A stretch of DNA of 43,358 nucleotides from Acetobacterium bakii (GCF_001263355.1 NZ_LGYO01000052.1:1-43358); one strand, 5' to 3'. Positions 1 through 8,681 are shown, counted from the stretch's first letter. The notes: a model not told the origin generated them from the letters alone. A program made the numbers and translations.

Positions 1-161
1 ATTTACTCAAATTTTATGAATCCAGCAAAAAAACAGTCCTTTTTCACAGGTCCCGAAACGTCCCACAGCTTAAATTTTTTAAATTAATATATTATTATTT
101 TAAACTTTGTGTAAAAGGGTATTAATTTATTAAGCACATTATATTTGGAAGGTAAGAGAAA

Positions 162-410
162 ATGAATATTGATCAAGTCATAAAAAACCTAAAAAAAATC
201 GATGGTTCCCGGAATATCTGGCGGGATATCGTCAAAGCATTCGACGGATTTTCCATTAATGGGATAACCGAAGTCGCAATCGAATCTCAAATGGAAGATG
301 AAATCGTCCAGGCCTTTATCGATACTGACGGTTCACCGGTTATTGAAATCGCTCTGGATCAGTGGGCCGATGGCACCTACATGGTCATTGATGCCATTCG
401 GATCCGATGA
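162..410 (+). CDS. Hypothetical protein, 82 aa
   Basis: A small acidic protein with no family I recognise. It starts at ATG after GGAAGGTAAG, a usable ribosome site 6-7 bases upstream. The C-terminal half (VIEIALDQWADGTYMVIDAI) looks like a beta-strand/turn/strand segment; there is no signal peptide or membrane segment. It is one of few plus-strand genes here and stands alone: downstream there is only a dispersed repeat and then the remnant of a minus-strand gene. The reading frame, start site and ordinary composition support a real gene; the function is unknown. Confidence 0.6.
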   Translation: MNIDQVIKNLKKIDGSRNIWRDIVKAFDGFSINGITEVAIESQMEDEIVQAFIDTDGSPVIEIALDQWADGTYMVIDAIRIR

Positions 411-495
411 TCCAAAAGATCCGGAAAATCAAACAATAAACTTATTCACCCGGATATCGTCCCGATCGTCGCAACGATCTAAATTAATTTTACGT

Positions 496-519
496 AGTAA
501 GTTAAGTGTGTCTGACACC
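496..519 (+). repeat. Dispersed oriented repeat, type 1
   Basis: AGTAAGTTAAGT followed by GTGTCTGACACC. It is a diverged copy whose right half is the perfect palindrome GTGTC-T-GACAC, so the arms changed together (compare GTGCC-T-GGCAC in most copies). Confidence 0.8.
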
Positions 520-638
520 AAGGTAAAATCAAGGAACCCTTTTATTGAATTAAGTGCTTCAATTAAATGCACCGATTAAATTCAGTTATTGATTTAATTT
601 ATAGAAAACTCTTAACCACTTCCGCTGGCACCAAAAGT

Positions 639-1044
639 CTACAAACCTACCGACGTACTCGACAGTTTATAGCGCTGCTCTGCCAGCAACAGATTTACCA
701 TTTTACCATAGCTATTGACACCGTCGGTCTGGTTATTCGCTTTCAGATAGGCATCATTAATCTCAACACATTCTAACGGGCCTTGACACCCGTAGCCGGC
801 ATTGGCAAAAATAAACATCAATTTTACCCTCTTTTTCCAGGATCTTACTAATGCAATCGTCAATTGATGATTGGTCAGTTACGTCCACGTAACTGACTTT
901 AGCGCCAAGCTCTTCTAAATCTTTCATCTTTGCAAATCTTCTTGCTGTTGCATAAACGGTTAACTCTTCTTTGAGTAAAAGTTTTGCCGTCTCGTGACCG
1001 ATTCCAGAAGATGCTCCGGTTATAAATACTACTTTATTATCCAT
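639..1044 (-). pseudogene. Chimeric remnant: SDR N-terminus fused to DUF3810 C-terminus
   Basis: On the minus strand a good ATG with a TAGGAG site at 1044 opens a short-chain dehydrogenase: the Rossmann motif TGASSGIG is at residues 10-17. A frameshift near 800-810 follows, and the next frame continues with the SDR motif region NAGYGCQGPLECVE (normally NNAGYG). Near 778 the sequence switches to INDAYLKANNQTDGV and on to LLLAEQRYK, which is the last ~38 residues of the DUF3810 protein encoded at 10942-12081. The two pieces are joined inside coding sequence, with AATGATGCC at the join in common with the intact DUF3810 gene. The SDR lacks its YxxxK active site, so the product cannot be an enzyme. 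Confidence 0.85.
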
Positions 1045-1168
1045 AACAAACTCCTATTCTGCACTAAAGACTGAATTTTTTAATTACATACCCAGGCTTC
1101 TTATTCACAAACGATCTCTAGATTATTAATACTTCCCAGACCAGCTGAATATTTTCACCAGATGTTTA

Positions 1169-1184
1169 GTTAAGTGTGCTTGGG
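1169..1184 (+). repeat. Dispersed repeat, type 1, partial
   Basis: AGTTAAGTGTGCTTGG, the left part of the repeat core with the right arm lost. It lies in a 480-base stretch (1045-1529) with no intact gene. Confidence 0.6.
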
Positions 1185-1310
1185 AAAGCGCCATAGAAGC
1201 ATGAATAAAAATAATGGGGCTTTTTAATACTAGCCAACCTCTTAAAAGCATTAAAAACGATGTAAAAATAAGTTCCTAAATTCGCAGCAAATTTTGACCA
1301 ATAAAATCCC

Positions 1311-1333
1311 AAGTTAAGTTGCACCTGGCACTG
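1311..1333 (+). repeat. Dispersed repeat, type 1
   Basis: AAGTTAAGTTGCACCTGGCA followed by CTG. It interrupts the PNPOx-like remnant, so it marks a gene breakpoint. Confidence 0.75.
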
Positions 1334-1412
1334 TATATGGATAATCGTCATCGCAGTAACGGGCCAGAACGCTGGTGGTGCATCGGTTCATTACGGTCCT
1401 ATGTCGCTGCAT
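1314..1412 (-). pseudogene. Short remnant resembling a PNPOx-family protein
   Basis: A 32-codon minus-strand frame containing LARYCDDDYPYTVP, which resembles the early strand-turn region of pyridoxamine 5'-phosphate oxidase-like proteins (…GDDGYPYAVPLSYVY). Right after TVP the frame runs into the dispersed repeat at 1311-1333, which supplies the stop codon. A closely similar DDDYPYAVPLSYVY piece occurs at about 31922-31990. The family call rests on a short motif. Confidence 0.45.
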
Positions 1413-1529
1413 CCCAAATAAATAATGTTAATTCAATTCATCATTTCTCCTGATAGTTATATTCAATATATTTAAGACCATTCATCATGTTGATGTAGAT
1501 ATAATTGATGATGAATAATCTAAATAATC

Positions 1530-2000
1530 CTACGTCTTTTTTAGGTATTTTGCCATCACAAAATTGGTCAATAGCTGTTCGCCACACTTAACCTGCTGTT
1601 TTTCAAGAACCAGATATCCTCTTTTTTTAAAAAACGATTTTGCGGTTATTGATGCGTGTGTTGTTATAATAAGAAGCTTATTTCTTATTGCGTAATTTTC
1701 AAGATCATCGGCAATTGCGGTTGCAATGCCCATCCTCTGATAATCTTTATGGACATATAATTTATCCAAATGACCGGTATGGTCAAGATCGCCAAAACCG
1801 ATAATCACTCCGTTTCCTTCACAGATAACTGCATAATTCTCTGTTAACGATTTATCCCAAGCAATTATATCTACTGTTCCGGTTGCCCAGGCATCAAGCT
1901 GTGTTTCGGAGTAGTCTTTTATATTAACACTGTGAACAGTGTTATAAAACAATTGGATTATTTCATTACAATCATTCGATTGATAACTTCTTATTTTCAT
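1530..2000 (-). CDS. GNAT family N-acetyltransferase
   Basis: About 156 aa starting at MKIRSYQSND; this ATG (1998-2000) follows a GAGG site, which is better than the upstream TTG at 2015. The fold signature is clear: an N-terminal SNDCNEIIQLF strand-helix, the acetyl-CoA pyrophosphate-binding loop as HKDYQRMGIATAIADDL (Q/RxxGxG/A), and the C-terminal beta-alpha ASITAKSFFKKRGYLVLEKQ. It would transfer acetyl from acetyl-CoA to a small molecule or protein amine in the cytoplasm. It resembles the YafP/PhnO-like small-molecule group, but the substrate cannot be read from sequence. Single-gene unit. Confidence 0.88.
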   Translation of the reverse strand: MKIRSYQSNDCNEIIQLFYNTVHSVNIKDYSETQLDAWATGTVDIIAWDKSLTENYAVICEGNGVIIGFGDLDHTGHLDKLYVHKDYQRMGIATAIADDLENYAIRNKLLIITTHASITAKSFFKKRGYLVLEKQQVKCGEQLLTNFVMAKYLKKT

Positions 2001-2130
2001 CTGTTTAAACCTCAATCTTTAAACCTCGACTTTCATGTAAACACAGTAATTTCTTTAATGCCGATCAATAACCAGCCATTTTGGGCTGGTTGGTTTGTTC
2101 TGTTTTGACTCTTTGATTGGTGTTATCGAC

Positions 2131-2233
2131 TGCCAATAAAAAACCGTATCTTTTCTTCATACGATCTGATAAAATAAATTAAAAATCGACACAATGCTGG
2201 AGGACTGCCGTGAAAACGCTTCAAATTGTATAC
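2131..2233 (+). promoter_or_regulatory. Leader/promoter segment of the GGDEF gene, duplicated at 14021
   Basis: This 103-base segment recurs at 14021-14123 with about seven differences and no gaps, including the ribosome site GGAGG and the first codons (V-K-T-L-Q). It contains a short hairpin (CGTAT…ATACG) and TGATAAAAT, a possible -10 region. Keeping a non-coding segment in two places suggests it acts as a promoter or leader. Confidence 0.6.
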
Positions 2234-3361
2234 ACTTTTCTTGATCCCTACCTGGTCTATGCTTCAGATGATGCTGCCTACTATAAAAAAACACTGCTGA
2301 TCGATAACATCTGGCGCCTGAAAATCATCGGCGCGATCGGCTCGCTGATCAATCTGCTGCTTCTGATACTTTATTTTATGGCCGATGGCCTAGCCGGATT
2401 GACAACAATTGAAGGACTGTTGAGAATTGCCTGGATTCTGGCCAGCATCCTTTATATTGTCGGGGTCGACGCCCCGCAACGGGCCAGCGATATCCGGCTG
2501 CGGCAGCGGCTCTTTTTTTATTGCGCCACCGGCCTGAGTCTGTTGTTTGCCAGCCTGATCACCGCCGTTTTATCGATTGAGCAAGGATCAACCTTTTTAT
2601 ATCTGATCAATGTGCTTTTAATCGGCAGTTTTCTTTATCTGTCGGCGCTGGAAATGTTGTTTGTAATCAGTCCCAGCCTGATTGTCCTGATTCTCGCGAT
2701 GGTCATAACCCCGACTTCAATCCTGCGGGTTCAGGGCAACAGCATCAACGTCTTTGCCAGTATCGCCTTTGCGGTGGTGATCGCCCAGACCATCCTGACG
2801 GCCAAGCTGAAGCAGCTCGAGAATACCCGGACGATTCTGCAACAGAAGGCCCAGCTTGAGCAGCAAATTGATCTCGATGGTCTGACCCACATCCCCAACC
2901 GCCGCATGCTGGCCAGTTATCAGCCGGACGCCTCGGTGCCCCTGGTGATGCTAATGATTGATATTGATTTTTTTAAATACTATAACGATACCTATGGCCA
3001 TCTCCAGGGCGACCAATGTCTGATTGCGGTCGCCCAGCGGCTGGCCGATGATCCCGGAGCCAGTCTGGCCCTCCGTTACGGCGGCGAGGAATTCCTGCTA
3101 ATCCTTCGCCCAACTGCCCCCCCAAACCTGGCCGCCACCATCGATAGCATCCGCCAGGGAATTGCCGATCTAAAAATCCCCCATGAAGCTTCGCTGTTTG
3201 GCATTGTAACCGTCAGCATCGGCTACGTCGTTTGTACCGAAGCCATTTTCCCAACTGCCGGCACCAGTTTTGATCCGTCCCCAGCCATAAAAAAAGCCGA
3301 TCAGGCCTTGTATCAGGCTAAGGCCGAAGGCCGCAACCGAATCTGCCGGTTTGAGGAATGA
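2210..3361 (+). CDS. Membrane-anchored diguanylate cyclase (GGDEF)
   Basis: 383 aa, GTG start after CTGGAGGA. The N-terminal ~190 residues hold about six hydrophobic segments (near 37-57, 67-85, 103-120, 130-150, 155-172, 180-197), a membrane sensor of MASE type, then a short coiled linker (AKLKQLENTRTILQQKAQLEQQ) and a GGDEF domain from about 225. The active loop is GGEEF at 291-295, in RYGGEEFLLIL, and the metal-binding MLMIDIDFFKYYNDTYGH is intact, so it should make cyclic di-GMP from two GTP. The product-inhibition site RxxD five residues before GGEEF is absent (the region reads DDPGASLAL), unlike the second GGDEF protein in this window. The base composition is more GC-rich than neighbouring remnants. 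Confidence 0.92.
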   Translation: MKTLQIVYTFLDPYLVYASDDAAYYKKTLLIDNIWRLKIIGAIGSLINLLLLILYFMADGLAGLTTIEGLLRIAWILASILYIVGVDAPQRASDIRLRQRLFFYCATGLSLLFASLITAVLSIEQGSTFLYLINVLLIGSFLYLSALEMLFVISPSLIVLILAMVITPTSILRVQGNSINVFASIAFAVVIAQTILTAKLKQLENTRTILQQKAQLEQQIDLDGLTHIPNRRMLASYQPDASVPLVMLMIDIDFFKYYNDTYGHLQGDQCLIAVAQRLADDPGASLALRYGGEEFLLILRPTAPPNLAATIDSIRQGIADLKIPHEASLFGIVTVSIGYVVCTEAIFPTAGTSFDPSPAIKKADQALYQAKAEGRNRICRFEE

Positions 3362-3370
3362 CGTGCATGA

Positions 3371-3431
3371 AGGGACGGTTCTTTCGGGTTCTAAAAAGTA
3401 GCTATCTGCACAAAAGAACCATCCCCTTGAT
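3371..3431 (+). repeat. Dispersed imperfect palindrome (copy 1; copy 2 at 18535-18596)
   Basis: About 60 bases that recur nearly unchanged at 18535-18596. The outer parts pair: GGGACGGTTCTTT near the left end with AAAGAACCATCCCC near the right. GGGACGGTT-type palindromes are common small mobile repeats in Clostridia genomes, often linked with Y1-type (REP-associated) transposases; no such gene is in the window. Confidence 0.75.
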
Positions 3432-3436
3432 CGATT

Positions 3437-3480
3437 CATCAAAGAAGACTGGAAAACTTCGTTTCCAGTCTTCTTTGATG
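3437..3480 (+). terminator. Strong hairpin terminator
   Basis: A perfect 19-bp stem (3437-3455 with 3462-3480; arm CATCAAAGAAGACTGGAAA) around a 6-base loop ACTTCG, followed on the plus strand by AAATTATTTTTTTT. This suits termination of the plus-strand GGDEF gene; it also abuts the stop of the convergent minus-strand gene at 3484. Confidence 0.85.
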
Positions 3481-3483
3481 AAA

Positions 3484-4140
3484 TTATTTTTTTTCTTCTA
3501 CAACAACTGTTGCATCAGCAGCATTTTTCTTGATCGGTGCTATTCCGTTTTGCCAACTGGGTTTTGATTTATAACCATCTCCCATAGCTATAACCTGACC
3601 ATTTTTAGCTTTTAATCTAAAACAGTATTCGTTGTTTTTATTAAGGAAAATCTCAAATTTAGGATTCTTCTCCGTTATGAAACCCTCAACTGTCTGGTCT
3701 TCGATAGCGGCATTGGGAGCATTGTTTTTAACGCTCTCAATCCCACTTTTGCTCGTTGCCAGAGATTTGTGTAATTCCGAAGTCAAGATAACTTCCCCAT
3801 TACCCGCTTTTAAAACAAATTTTACCCCGTTAATGGAATCCGGGATGGTGGCGGCTGTGAGCTCTGCCTTCGCACTTTCCTCGACTTGCCTCAGCCCATT
3901 TTCATCGATAATTGACTGAACAATATCATTGGCAATACCGCTGACATCGGCGCTTCCGGCAAACATAATGGCCTCGGTGATCTTTTGCTCAGGCAGCACA
4001 TACAGCTGAGTGTTGTACTGGGGTGATCCGCCGTTTTTGCCGAGCACCTTGACACCCTGAAGTTCAAAATCTGGCAGTGAAACGCTGTCCCAGCCGAGCC
4101 CGTAGACATAAAGGAGGGTTCCGGACGGAAGCGTTTCAGA
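3484..4140 (-). pseudogene. 5'-truncated serine hydrolase (beta-lactamase class C-like) with tandem YegP/DUF1508 domains
   Basis: The open frame has no proper start. From 4140 it reads SETLPSGTLLYVYGLGWDSV, then the end of a class C beta-lactamase/penicillin-binding-like serine hydrolase domain (LGKNGGSPQYNTQLYVLPEQ), and closes with two DUF1508 (YegP) units: KFVLKAGNGEVILTSE…AIEDQTVEG and KFEIFLNKNNEYCFRLKAKN…VVVEEKK. The catalytic SxxK and YxN part upstream is gone: directly before the frame lies the terminator of the FNT gene, so a deletion or insertion fused the two. A GTG at 4047 could start a short product of 187 aa. DUF1508 domains are small and of unknown function. Confidence 0.75.
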
Positions 4141-4176
4141 AAATAAAAAGCACTTCAGCTGAAGTGCTTTTTATTT
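4141..4176 (-). terminator. Perfect palindromic terminator of the FNT gene
   Basis: Two exact 18-base arms without a spacer: AAATAAAAAGCACTTCAG and its complement, with T-rich flanks on both strands. It starts 8 bases beyond the FNT stop codon, and its other end touches the truncated serine hydrolase frame. Confidence 0.9.
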
Positions 4177-4184
4177 TATATTAA

Positions 4185-4970
4185 TTATTTTTGTGGTTCT
4201 TTTTTCAAATAGCTATAGTAATAAATCATTGGAATTATAATGGCTCCACCAATAATATTTCCGATTGTTACTGGAATAAGATTATTTAAGATTATCTGAC
4301 TTATTGTAACCTTGGCTCCCAACAGGTAACCAATCGGTAAAAAGTACATATTCGCAATGCAATGCTCAAATCCTGCAAAAACAAAAAGCATAATCGGGAA
4401 CCACATTGCAAAGATCTTACCAATAACGTCTTTGGCACCAGTCTGCATCCAGACTGCTAGCACAACCAGGACATTACAAAATATTCCGCGAATGATCACA
4501 GCACCTAATGGAATGGCAACCTTTGCTTCTGCTATACCAATGGCTTTGGCTGTCATAGCTTCTGATCCATATAAACCACTTTTAAATAGTAACCAGGCCA
4601 ATAAAACGCCTCCGATTAAATTAGCCAAATATACAATTGTCCAGTTTCGAAACATTGAGCCGAGGGTAATTTCTTTTCTTATTACTGATACGGTCATAGC
4701 ACAATTTCCTGTAAATAGTTCTGCTCCACACAACACAACTAACATCAAGCCAACTGGGAAAATACCGGCACCAATCAATTTGGCAACCATAGTTTCCATC
4801 CCGGTTCCTCCCGCTGAAAAAGCGATAGTTGCCCCATAAGCCCCTAAACCAATATACATCCCTGCTAAAATCCCCAATAGAAGCATTTTTCCAAAAGGTA
4901 ATTTAGACTTGTTGTTACAACCAATAACCATGGTTTCCGTGATTTCTTTTGGTGTTAAAAAATTGTTCAC
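4185..4970 (-). CDS. Formate/nitrite transporter (FNT/FocA-FdhC family)
   Basis: 261 aa with six membrane helices, typical length for the family. The Omega-loop region of helix 2 reads LCGAELFTGNCAM, and helix 5 has the hallmark FAGFEHCIANMYFLPIG with the conserved pore histidine. GTG start after GGAGGAGAA. FNT proteins form pentamers in the membrane and pass formate, nitrite or related small anions; in an acetogen, formate exchange fits Wood-Ljungdahl metabolism, but no formate dehydrogenase or ligase gene is nearby to confirm the substrate. It has its own strong terminator and seems to be a single-gene unit. Confidence 0.93.
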   Translation of the reverse strand: MNNFLTPKEITETMVIGCNNKSKLPFGKMLLLGILAGMYIGLGAYGATIAFSAGGTGMETMVAKLIGAGIFPVGLMLVVLCGAELFTGNCAMTVSVIRKEITLGSMFRNWTIVYLANLIGGVLLAWLLFKSGLYGSEAMTAKAIGIAEAKVAIPLGAVIIRGIFCNVLVVLAVWMQTGAKDVIGKIFAMWFPIMLFVFAGFEHCIANMYFLPIGYLLGAKVTISQIILNNLIPVTIGNIIGGAIIIPMIYYYSYLKKEPQK

Positions 4971-5262
4971 ACTGTTCTCCTCCTTCGTTTAATAACAAGT
5001 TCCGACTATTATTTAATCGGTTACAGAAGTATAACATACATATATATACAAGTAAATAGATGTATACCAATATTTTTACTTTTTTTATTTTACTTTTGTA
5101 TTAGTAAACATAAAAGAATATTTTAAGCAATAATTCGATTTTAAAGCAAAATATATCGTGTGTTCGGAAACATTTAGTAATACGGCCCAGCGCCGGCACT
5201 ATTTCAACCTATGGACATTCAATCTTGCCATCCTGCCAAAAATCAATGCGGCCCTTGTCACC

Positions 5263-5946
5263 TCAGGCATTGAACTTAACACCGTTTCGGTTAAAAACCA
5301 GACCCTGGAAGAACTCTTCAAAAGGATCACCAATTTCCCAGCGGTTAAAATCAATGACACCAATCTCTCCATTCGGGGTCAAAATGAGATTTCCTGGATG
5401 AAAATCCCCGTGCAGGTATACTGGTGGTTTCGACCATATCGTGTCAAGATTAGCATTAATGAATTTCAGTACTGCTTCATCTCCAGTAATTCTCACATCA
5501 GACTCTATGTACTTTTGAAGCTGCATTTTTTTCTTCAGAATCTTAGTATGCGTCGGGATTTGTTCATCCGATACCTTAATGCTATGGATCTGCTTTAATA
5601 TGGAACCTGCTTCCCTGCCTAATGCATACTGCACATCCTGTTCCAGCTTAGGTAGGGCAAATTCTAAATCGTCACCTTCAATCCAGGTTAACAAAATGTA
5701 AACATTCTGATTTTTATTGCACAGCCCAAAACTGATTGGTTCTGACATTTTGAATCCTAGTCCCGAAAACTTGCGCATCATCTCAAATTCTTTTTTCTTT
5801 AGTGCATAGTTGTCATGATCAGAAATCCGTAATAACAGCTTTTTATGATCGACTGTTTCAATATAATATTTCGTATCATCAGACCATCCTTTGTTGATTT
5901 TTTCAACGATACACCACTGCTGATGATTTTTGATTTCCTCAAACAT
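5263..5946 (-). pseudogene. Aminoglycoside phosphotransferase-like protein, 3'-truncated
   Basis: 227 aa, ATG after GGAGGCTTGC. It is an APH/choline-kinase-type fold: catalytic loop YLHGDFHPGNLIL (HGDxxxxN) and the metal-binding VIDFNRWEIGDPFEEF (IDFxxxxxGDP). Family members of this type continue for another 60-80 residues after GDPxEEF with a helical C-terminal lobe; here the frame ends shortly after FFQGLVFNRNGVKFNA, so the C-terminus is lost or replaced. The sequence beyond the stop (about 5158-5262) keeps short open stretches but nothing I can assign. It may be non-functional; substrate unknown. Confidence 0.75.
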
Positions 5947-6048
5947 GCAAGCCTCCTTTCGATTCTACATCATCAAGTATACTCTCACAGGTAGATATCT
6001 ACACAATAGTATTGTCTCTCTGATCAGTCTGCAACCTGGACTTTATAG

Positions 6049-6074
6049 GTTGGTGTTAGGTACAGGTATTTGCC
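6049..6074 (+). repeat. Dispersed repeat, type 2
   Basis: GTTGGTGTTAGGTACAGGTA followed by TTTGCC. A very similar copy is at 33525-33546 (TTGGTGTCAGGTACAGGTAT). It cuts off the DJ-1-like remnant beside it. Confidence 0.7.
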
Positions 6075-6147
6075 TGCTTGGCTCTTCTTAAATTATTGAC
6101 GACGGTTACGGCTTCCACTTCTTCAAATCCTTCTGCGTTCAGAGCCA
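6062..6147 (-). pseudogene. DJ-1/PfpI-family N-terminal remnant
   Basis: About 25 minus-strand codons read LALNAEGFEEVEAVTVVNNLRRA, matching the start of DJ-1/PfpI/ThiJ proteins (…FLADGFEEIEALTPVDVLRRAG). The frame then runs straight into the type 2 repeat and stops; at the other end a TGA lies just before it. So only the first beta-alpha unit survives. The motif is distinctive, the function is lost. Confidence 0.7.
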
Positions 6148-6161
6148 ATCATACATCCCAT

Positions 6162-7865
6162 TTACTTAACATAAGGCCGCTCCACTTGCCCCGGTGCGGC
6201 ACTTCCTTTTAACACCACTTGGACCTTTATCGCTTCCATACGGTAACTTAAACCTTCGGTTCCGGCCGGATCGCCATTCTTTGCCCAATCCATCCACCCT
6301 ATATTCTGGACATGAACCTGATAGTAGACATCAAAAAGATCGGCATCTGTCCCGGTTAATTCAATTTCTATCGCTTCCAAGCGCAGCGATTCCCCCGTCG
6401 TGCCGCTTAATGTGCTATTCGCCACAAAATCCTGCCAGCCCTGATTCTCAATATGGGTTTTGTATTGAACGCCGATGTCATAGTCGCTGGCATTGGCATT
6501 GAGTTCAATCGCTTCTAAGCGCAGCGATTCACCCTCGGTGCCACTTACTGCGCCATTTTCCACGATCGCCTGCCAGCCTTTATTCTGAACGTGGGTACGA
6601 TAGGTGATCGTCGCCAGGGGATCTTTCGGGATGACCTGAGCCAACGCCTGATCAAGTTGAATCAGGCCATATCCATAGTGATCGTCACGGCCTTGTTCCC
6701 CCAGATCGATGGCCGTTGCTTTTAAAATTGCCTCGACCTCAGCCGCCGAAAGCGTCGCATCCGCTGCCACGAGAACCGCACAGGCGCCGGTCACAACCGG
6801 ACATGAAAGAGATGTCCCGGACTCGGTGATATATTCATCCATAGCAAATAGGGTTGTGGTCTCAACACCGGGGGCACAAAGATCAACCATTGCATTATAC
6901 TGGGAAAAATCACCAATCACATTATCCCGATCCGTGGCCCCCACCGAGATGACATTGTCATAGGCCGAAGGAATCATAATTTTCCCGGCATTTTCGGGAT
7001 CGGCGCCATCATTTCCGGAAGCCGCCACCAAGATCTTTCCTGCACCGGCCGCATAAGCGATGGCCGCCTCAAGCACCGGCGACACCTCATATCCACCAAA
7101 GCTCATATTGATCGCCCGTACCTCGGGGCGATTGGCCGCATGATAAAGGGCAGCACAGGCATAACCCAGGTTGGCCTCATTATCATCGGCCGTTTCACCG
7201 CCAATTCGATACGGGGCGATTTTAATATCCGCGTTGCCGGCCACTCCGGCGATGCCAATCTCATTATTGGCAATCGCGGCAATACAGCCACTAATCGCGG
7301 TGCCATGGCCAACCACATCGATCGTCGCCGTTTGTCCGGTGACATAATCATAACCGGCGACGGACTGGCCGATGATATCCGGATGGTTGATGTTAAGACC
7401 GGTATCGAGGACCGCCACGACGACAGACTCTTGATTGTTAACCTGATCCCAGGTCTGATCGGCGCCGATCGCTTCAAATTGCCAGGCTTGGGATAACATT
7501 GGATCATTTGGCAGGCTCGCTAATTTGAGGTAAGTATTTTTTTGGGCAGCCAGCACATGGGGATTTTCTAACAGCTCGGCAACCAGCACATCGACCTGAG
7601 TTGAATCCGTGACCTTGATAATATCAACCTGATCATTTAGTTTTTCGCCGGCTTCGATCTGATTCGTTGTCAGCCCCAGATCTTTAACCGAGCCTTGATT
7701 CTGATAAATTACCACAATTTCATCATCAATTTTAGCATCCTGATCCAAGTTATTGACTTGACTATAACTCTGGATGCCTTGATTGGCAGCAACCGCCCCT
7801 ATTGGTAAACCGCAAAGGATTAACATCACGATGAGCCCAATAATACGCTTCTTAAATTGCATCAC
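6162..7865 (-). CDS. Secreted subtilisin-like serine protease with three ChW repeats
   Basis: 567 aa. A signal peptide (KKRIIGLIVMLILCGLPIGAVAA) is followed by a propeptide-like region, then an S8 domain with the full catalytic triad: D154 in AVLDTGLNINHPDI, H187 in VVGHGTAISG and S352 in GTSLSCPVVTGA. From about residue 418 there are three ChW repeats (THVQNKGWQ…ESLRLEAIEL; THIENQGWQ…ESLRLEAIEI; VHVQNIGWMDW…LSYRMEAIKV), the clostridial module with conserved G-W and RLEAI motifs thought to bind at the cell surface. It would degrade extracellular protein or process surface proteins. Starts at ATG after GAAGGTATG; probably monocistronic. Confidence 0.95.
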   Translation of the reverse strand: MMQFKKRIIGLIVMLILCGLPIGAVAANQGIQSYSQVNNLDQDAKIDDEIVVIYQNQGSVKDLGLTTNQIEAGEKLNDQVDIIKVTDSTQVDVLVAELLENPHVLAAQKNTYLKLASLPNDPMLSQAWQFEAIGADQTWDQVNNQESVVVAVLDTGLNINHPDIIGQSVAGYDYVTGQTATIDVVGHGTAISGCIAAIANNEIGIAGVAGNADIKIAPYRIGGETADDNEANLGYACAALYHAANRPEVRAINMSFGGYEVSPVLEAAIAYAAGAGKILVAASGNDGADPENAGKIMIPSAYDNVISVGATDRDNVIGDFSQYNAMVDLCAPGVETTTLFAMDEYITESGTSLSCPVVTGACAVLVAADATLSAAEVEAILKATAIDLGEQGRDDHYGYGLIQLDQALAQVIPKDPLATITYRTHVQNKGWQAIVENGAVSGTEGESLRLEAIELNANASDYDIGVQYKTHIENQGWQDFVANSTLSGTTGESLRLEAIEIELTGTDADLFDVYYQVHVQNIGWMDWAKNGDPAGTEGLSYRMEAIKVQVVLKGSAAPGQVERPYVK

Positions 7866-7922
7866 ATACCTTCTTTCTCTCCGGGCCTCTGAATTTACCC
7901 AGTTCTTTTGAAACAGCGCAGC

Positions 7923-7944
7923 GTTAAGTTGTACCTGGTACCGT
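7923..7944 (+). repeat. Dispersed repeat, type 1
   Basis: GTTAAGTTGTACCTGGTACC then GT. Arms have diverged jointly to the palindrome-like GTACC-TG-GTACC, keeping pairing. It lies 3' of the TetR gene. Confidence 0.75.
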
Positions 7945-7985
7945 TGGTGTGGTTACGCCAGACGCCGTCACCGCTATTGTTTAGT

Positions 7986-8585
7986 TCAGCGCCGGTATTT
8001 TGATAATTCAAGCTGAACCCCATTGGTTGTTACGGCCAGAAGCAATTCCAGAAATTGTTCTGTCGGCAGATCTTTGTCATTGCGATACCATTTTGCAATC
8101 GTACTGAGCATCGCCGCACTCTGGTATTCCATTAAATAGCTCACTTCCAGCAGTTCCTGGGGGGGCAGTTTTTGATATATGGAAAGTACCGTTGGGGTGA
8201 GTTTCTTCAAGACCTTCTGCCTAAAGTGGGGATCACCATTTTCCCCTAACAAAACCGGGAGATAGGTCTTGTTTTTTTCAAAAAACTCCAGAATTGCTTT
8301 TAGAATGGCTTTCTTGCGATGATCATGAAAAAGATTGCCGTAAAAAAGATTCTTAATGACGATTTTTTTAAAATCTTCCACCGTAATAGTTTGTTCTTCA
8401 ATTTCTTCCAGAATTTCATAGGTGTCTTTAAAATAAACATAAAAAGTCGAGCGATTGTATCCAGCCAGCTCACAGATCTCCTTGACGGTGATCTTCTCTA
8501 TGCTTTTTTTGCAATATAATCGCCAAAATGAATCAATCAAGTTTTGGCGAGTAATTTGGGTGGTGGTTGATAAAGTCGTGTTCAT
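7986..8585 (-). CDS. TetR/AcrR family transcriptional regulator
   Basis: 199 aa. The N-terminal DNA-binding domain is typical: ITRQNLIDSFWRLYCKKSIEKITVKEICELAGYNRSTFYVYFKD, a helix-turn-helix with the YNRSTFYxYF signature at about residues 41-52. The rest is a helical ligand/dimer domain without recognisable specificity. The gene is divergent from the ABC exporter pair at 8745, and the 159-base gap contains an inverted repeat suited to a TetR operator, so it probably represses the exporter and itself, released by an exported compound. That regulation is inferred from arrangement. Confidence 0.9.
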   Translation of the reverse strand: MNTTLSTTTQITRQNLIDSFWRLYCKKSIEKITVKEICELAGYNRSTFYVYFKDTYEILEEIEEQTITVEDFKKIVIKNLFYGNLFHDHRKKAILKAILEFFEKNKTYLPVLLGENGDPHFRQKVLKKLTPTVLSIYQKLPPQELLEVSYLMEYQSAAMLSTIAKWYRNDKDLPTEQFLELLLAVTTNGVQLELSKYRR

Positions 8586-8656
8586 TTCAGTTTTACCTCA
8601 TTCATGGGATCTTTCATTTTGATTATAAACGAAGCTGCTGGGATAAACAAGAAAAT

Positions 8657-8681
8657 CCAACAGGTTCTAAAAGTCTGTTGG
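8657..8681. promoter_or_regulatory. Candidate TetR operator
   Basis: CCAACAG-N11-CTGTTGG, a perfect 7-base inverted repeat in the gap between the divergent TetR and ABC genes. Size and position fit a TetR-family operator; binding is inferred. Confidence 0.6.

Noticed and set aside
4357-4839. 160-aa plus-strand frame inside the FNT gene
   Set aside because: It is a shadow of the minus-strand transporter: low-complexity composition, no ribosome site and no motif.
5158-5260. Plus-strand peptide FSNTAQRRHYFNLWTFNLAI as a gene piece
   Set aside because: Most of the longer frame is antisense to the APH gene, and I could not tie the first 35 residues to a family.
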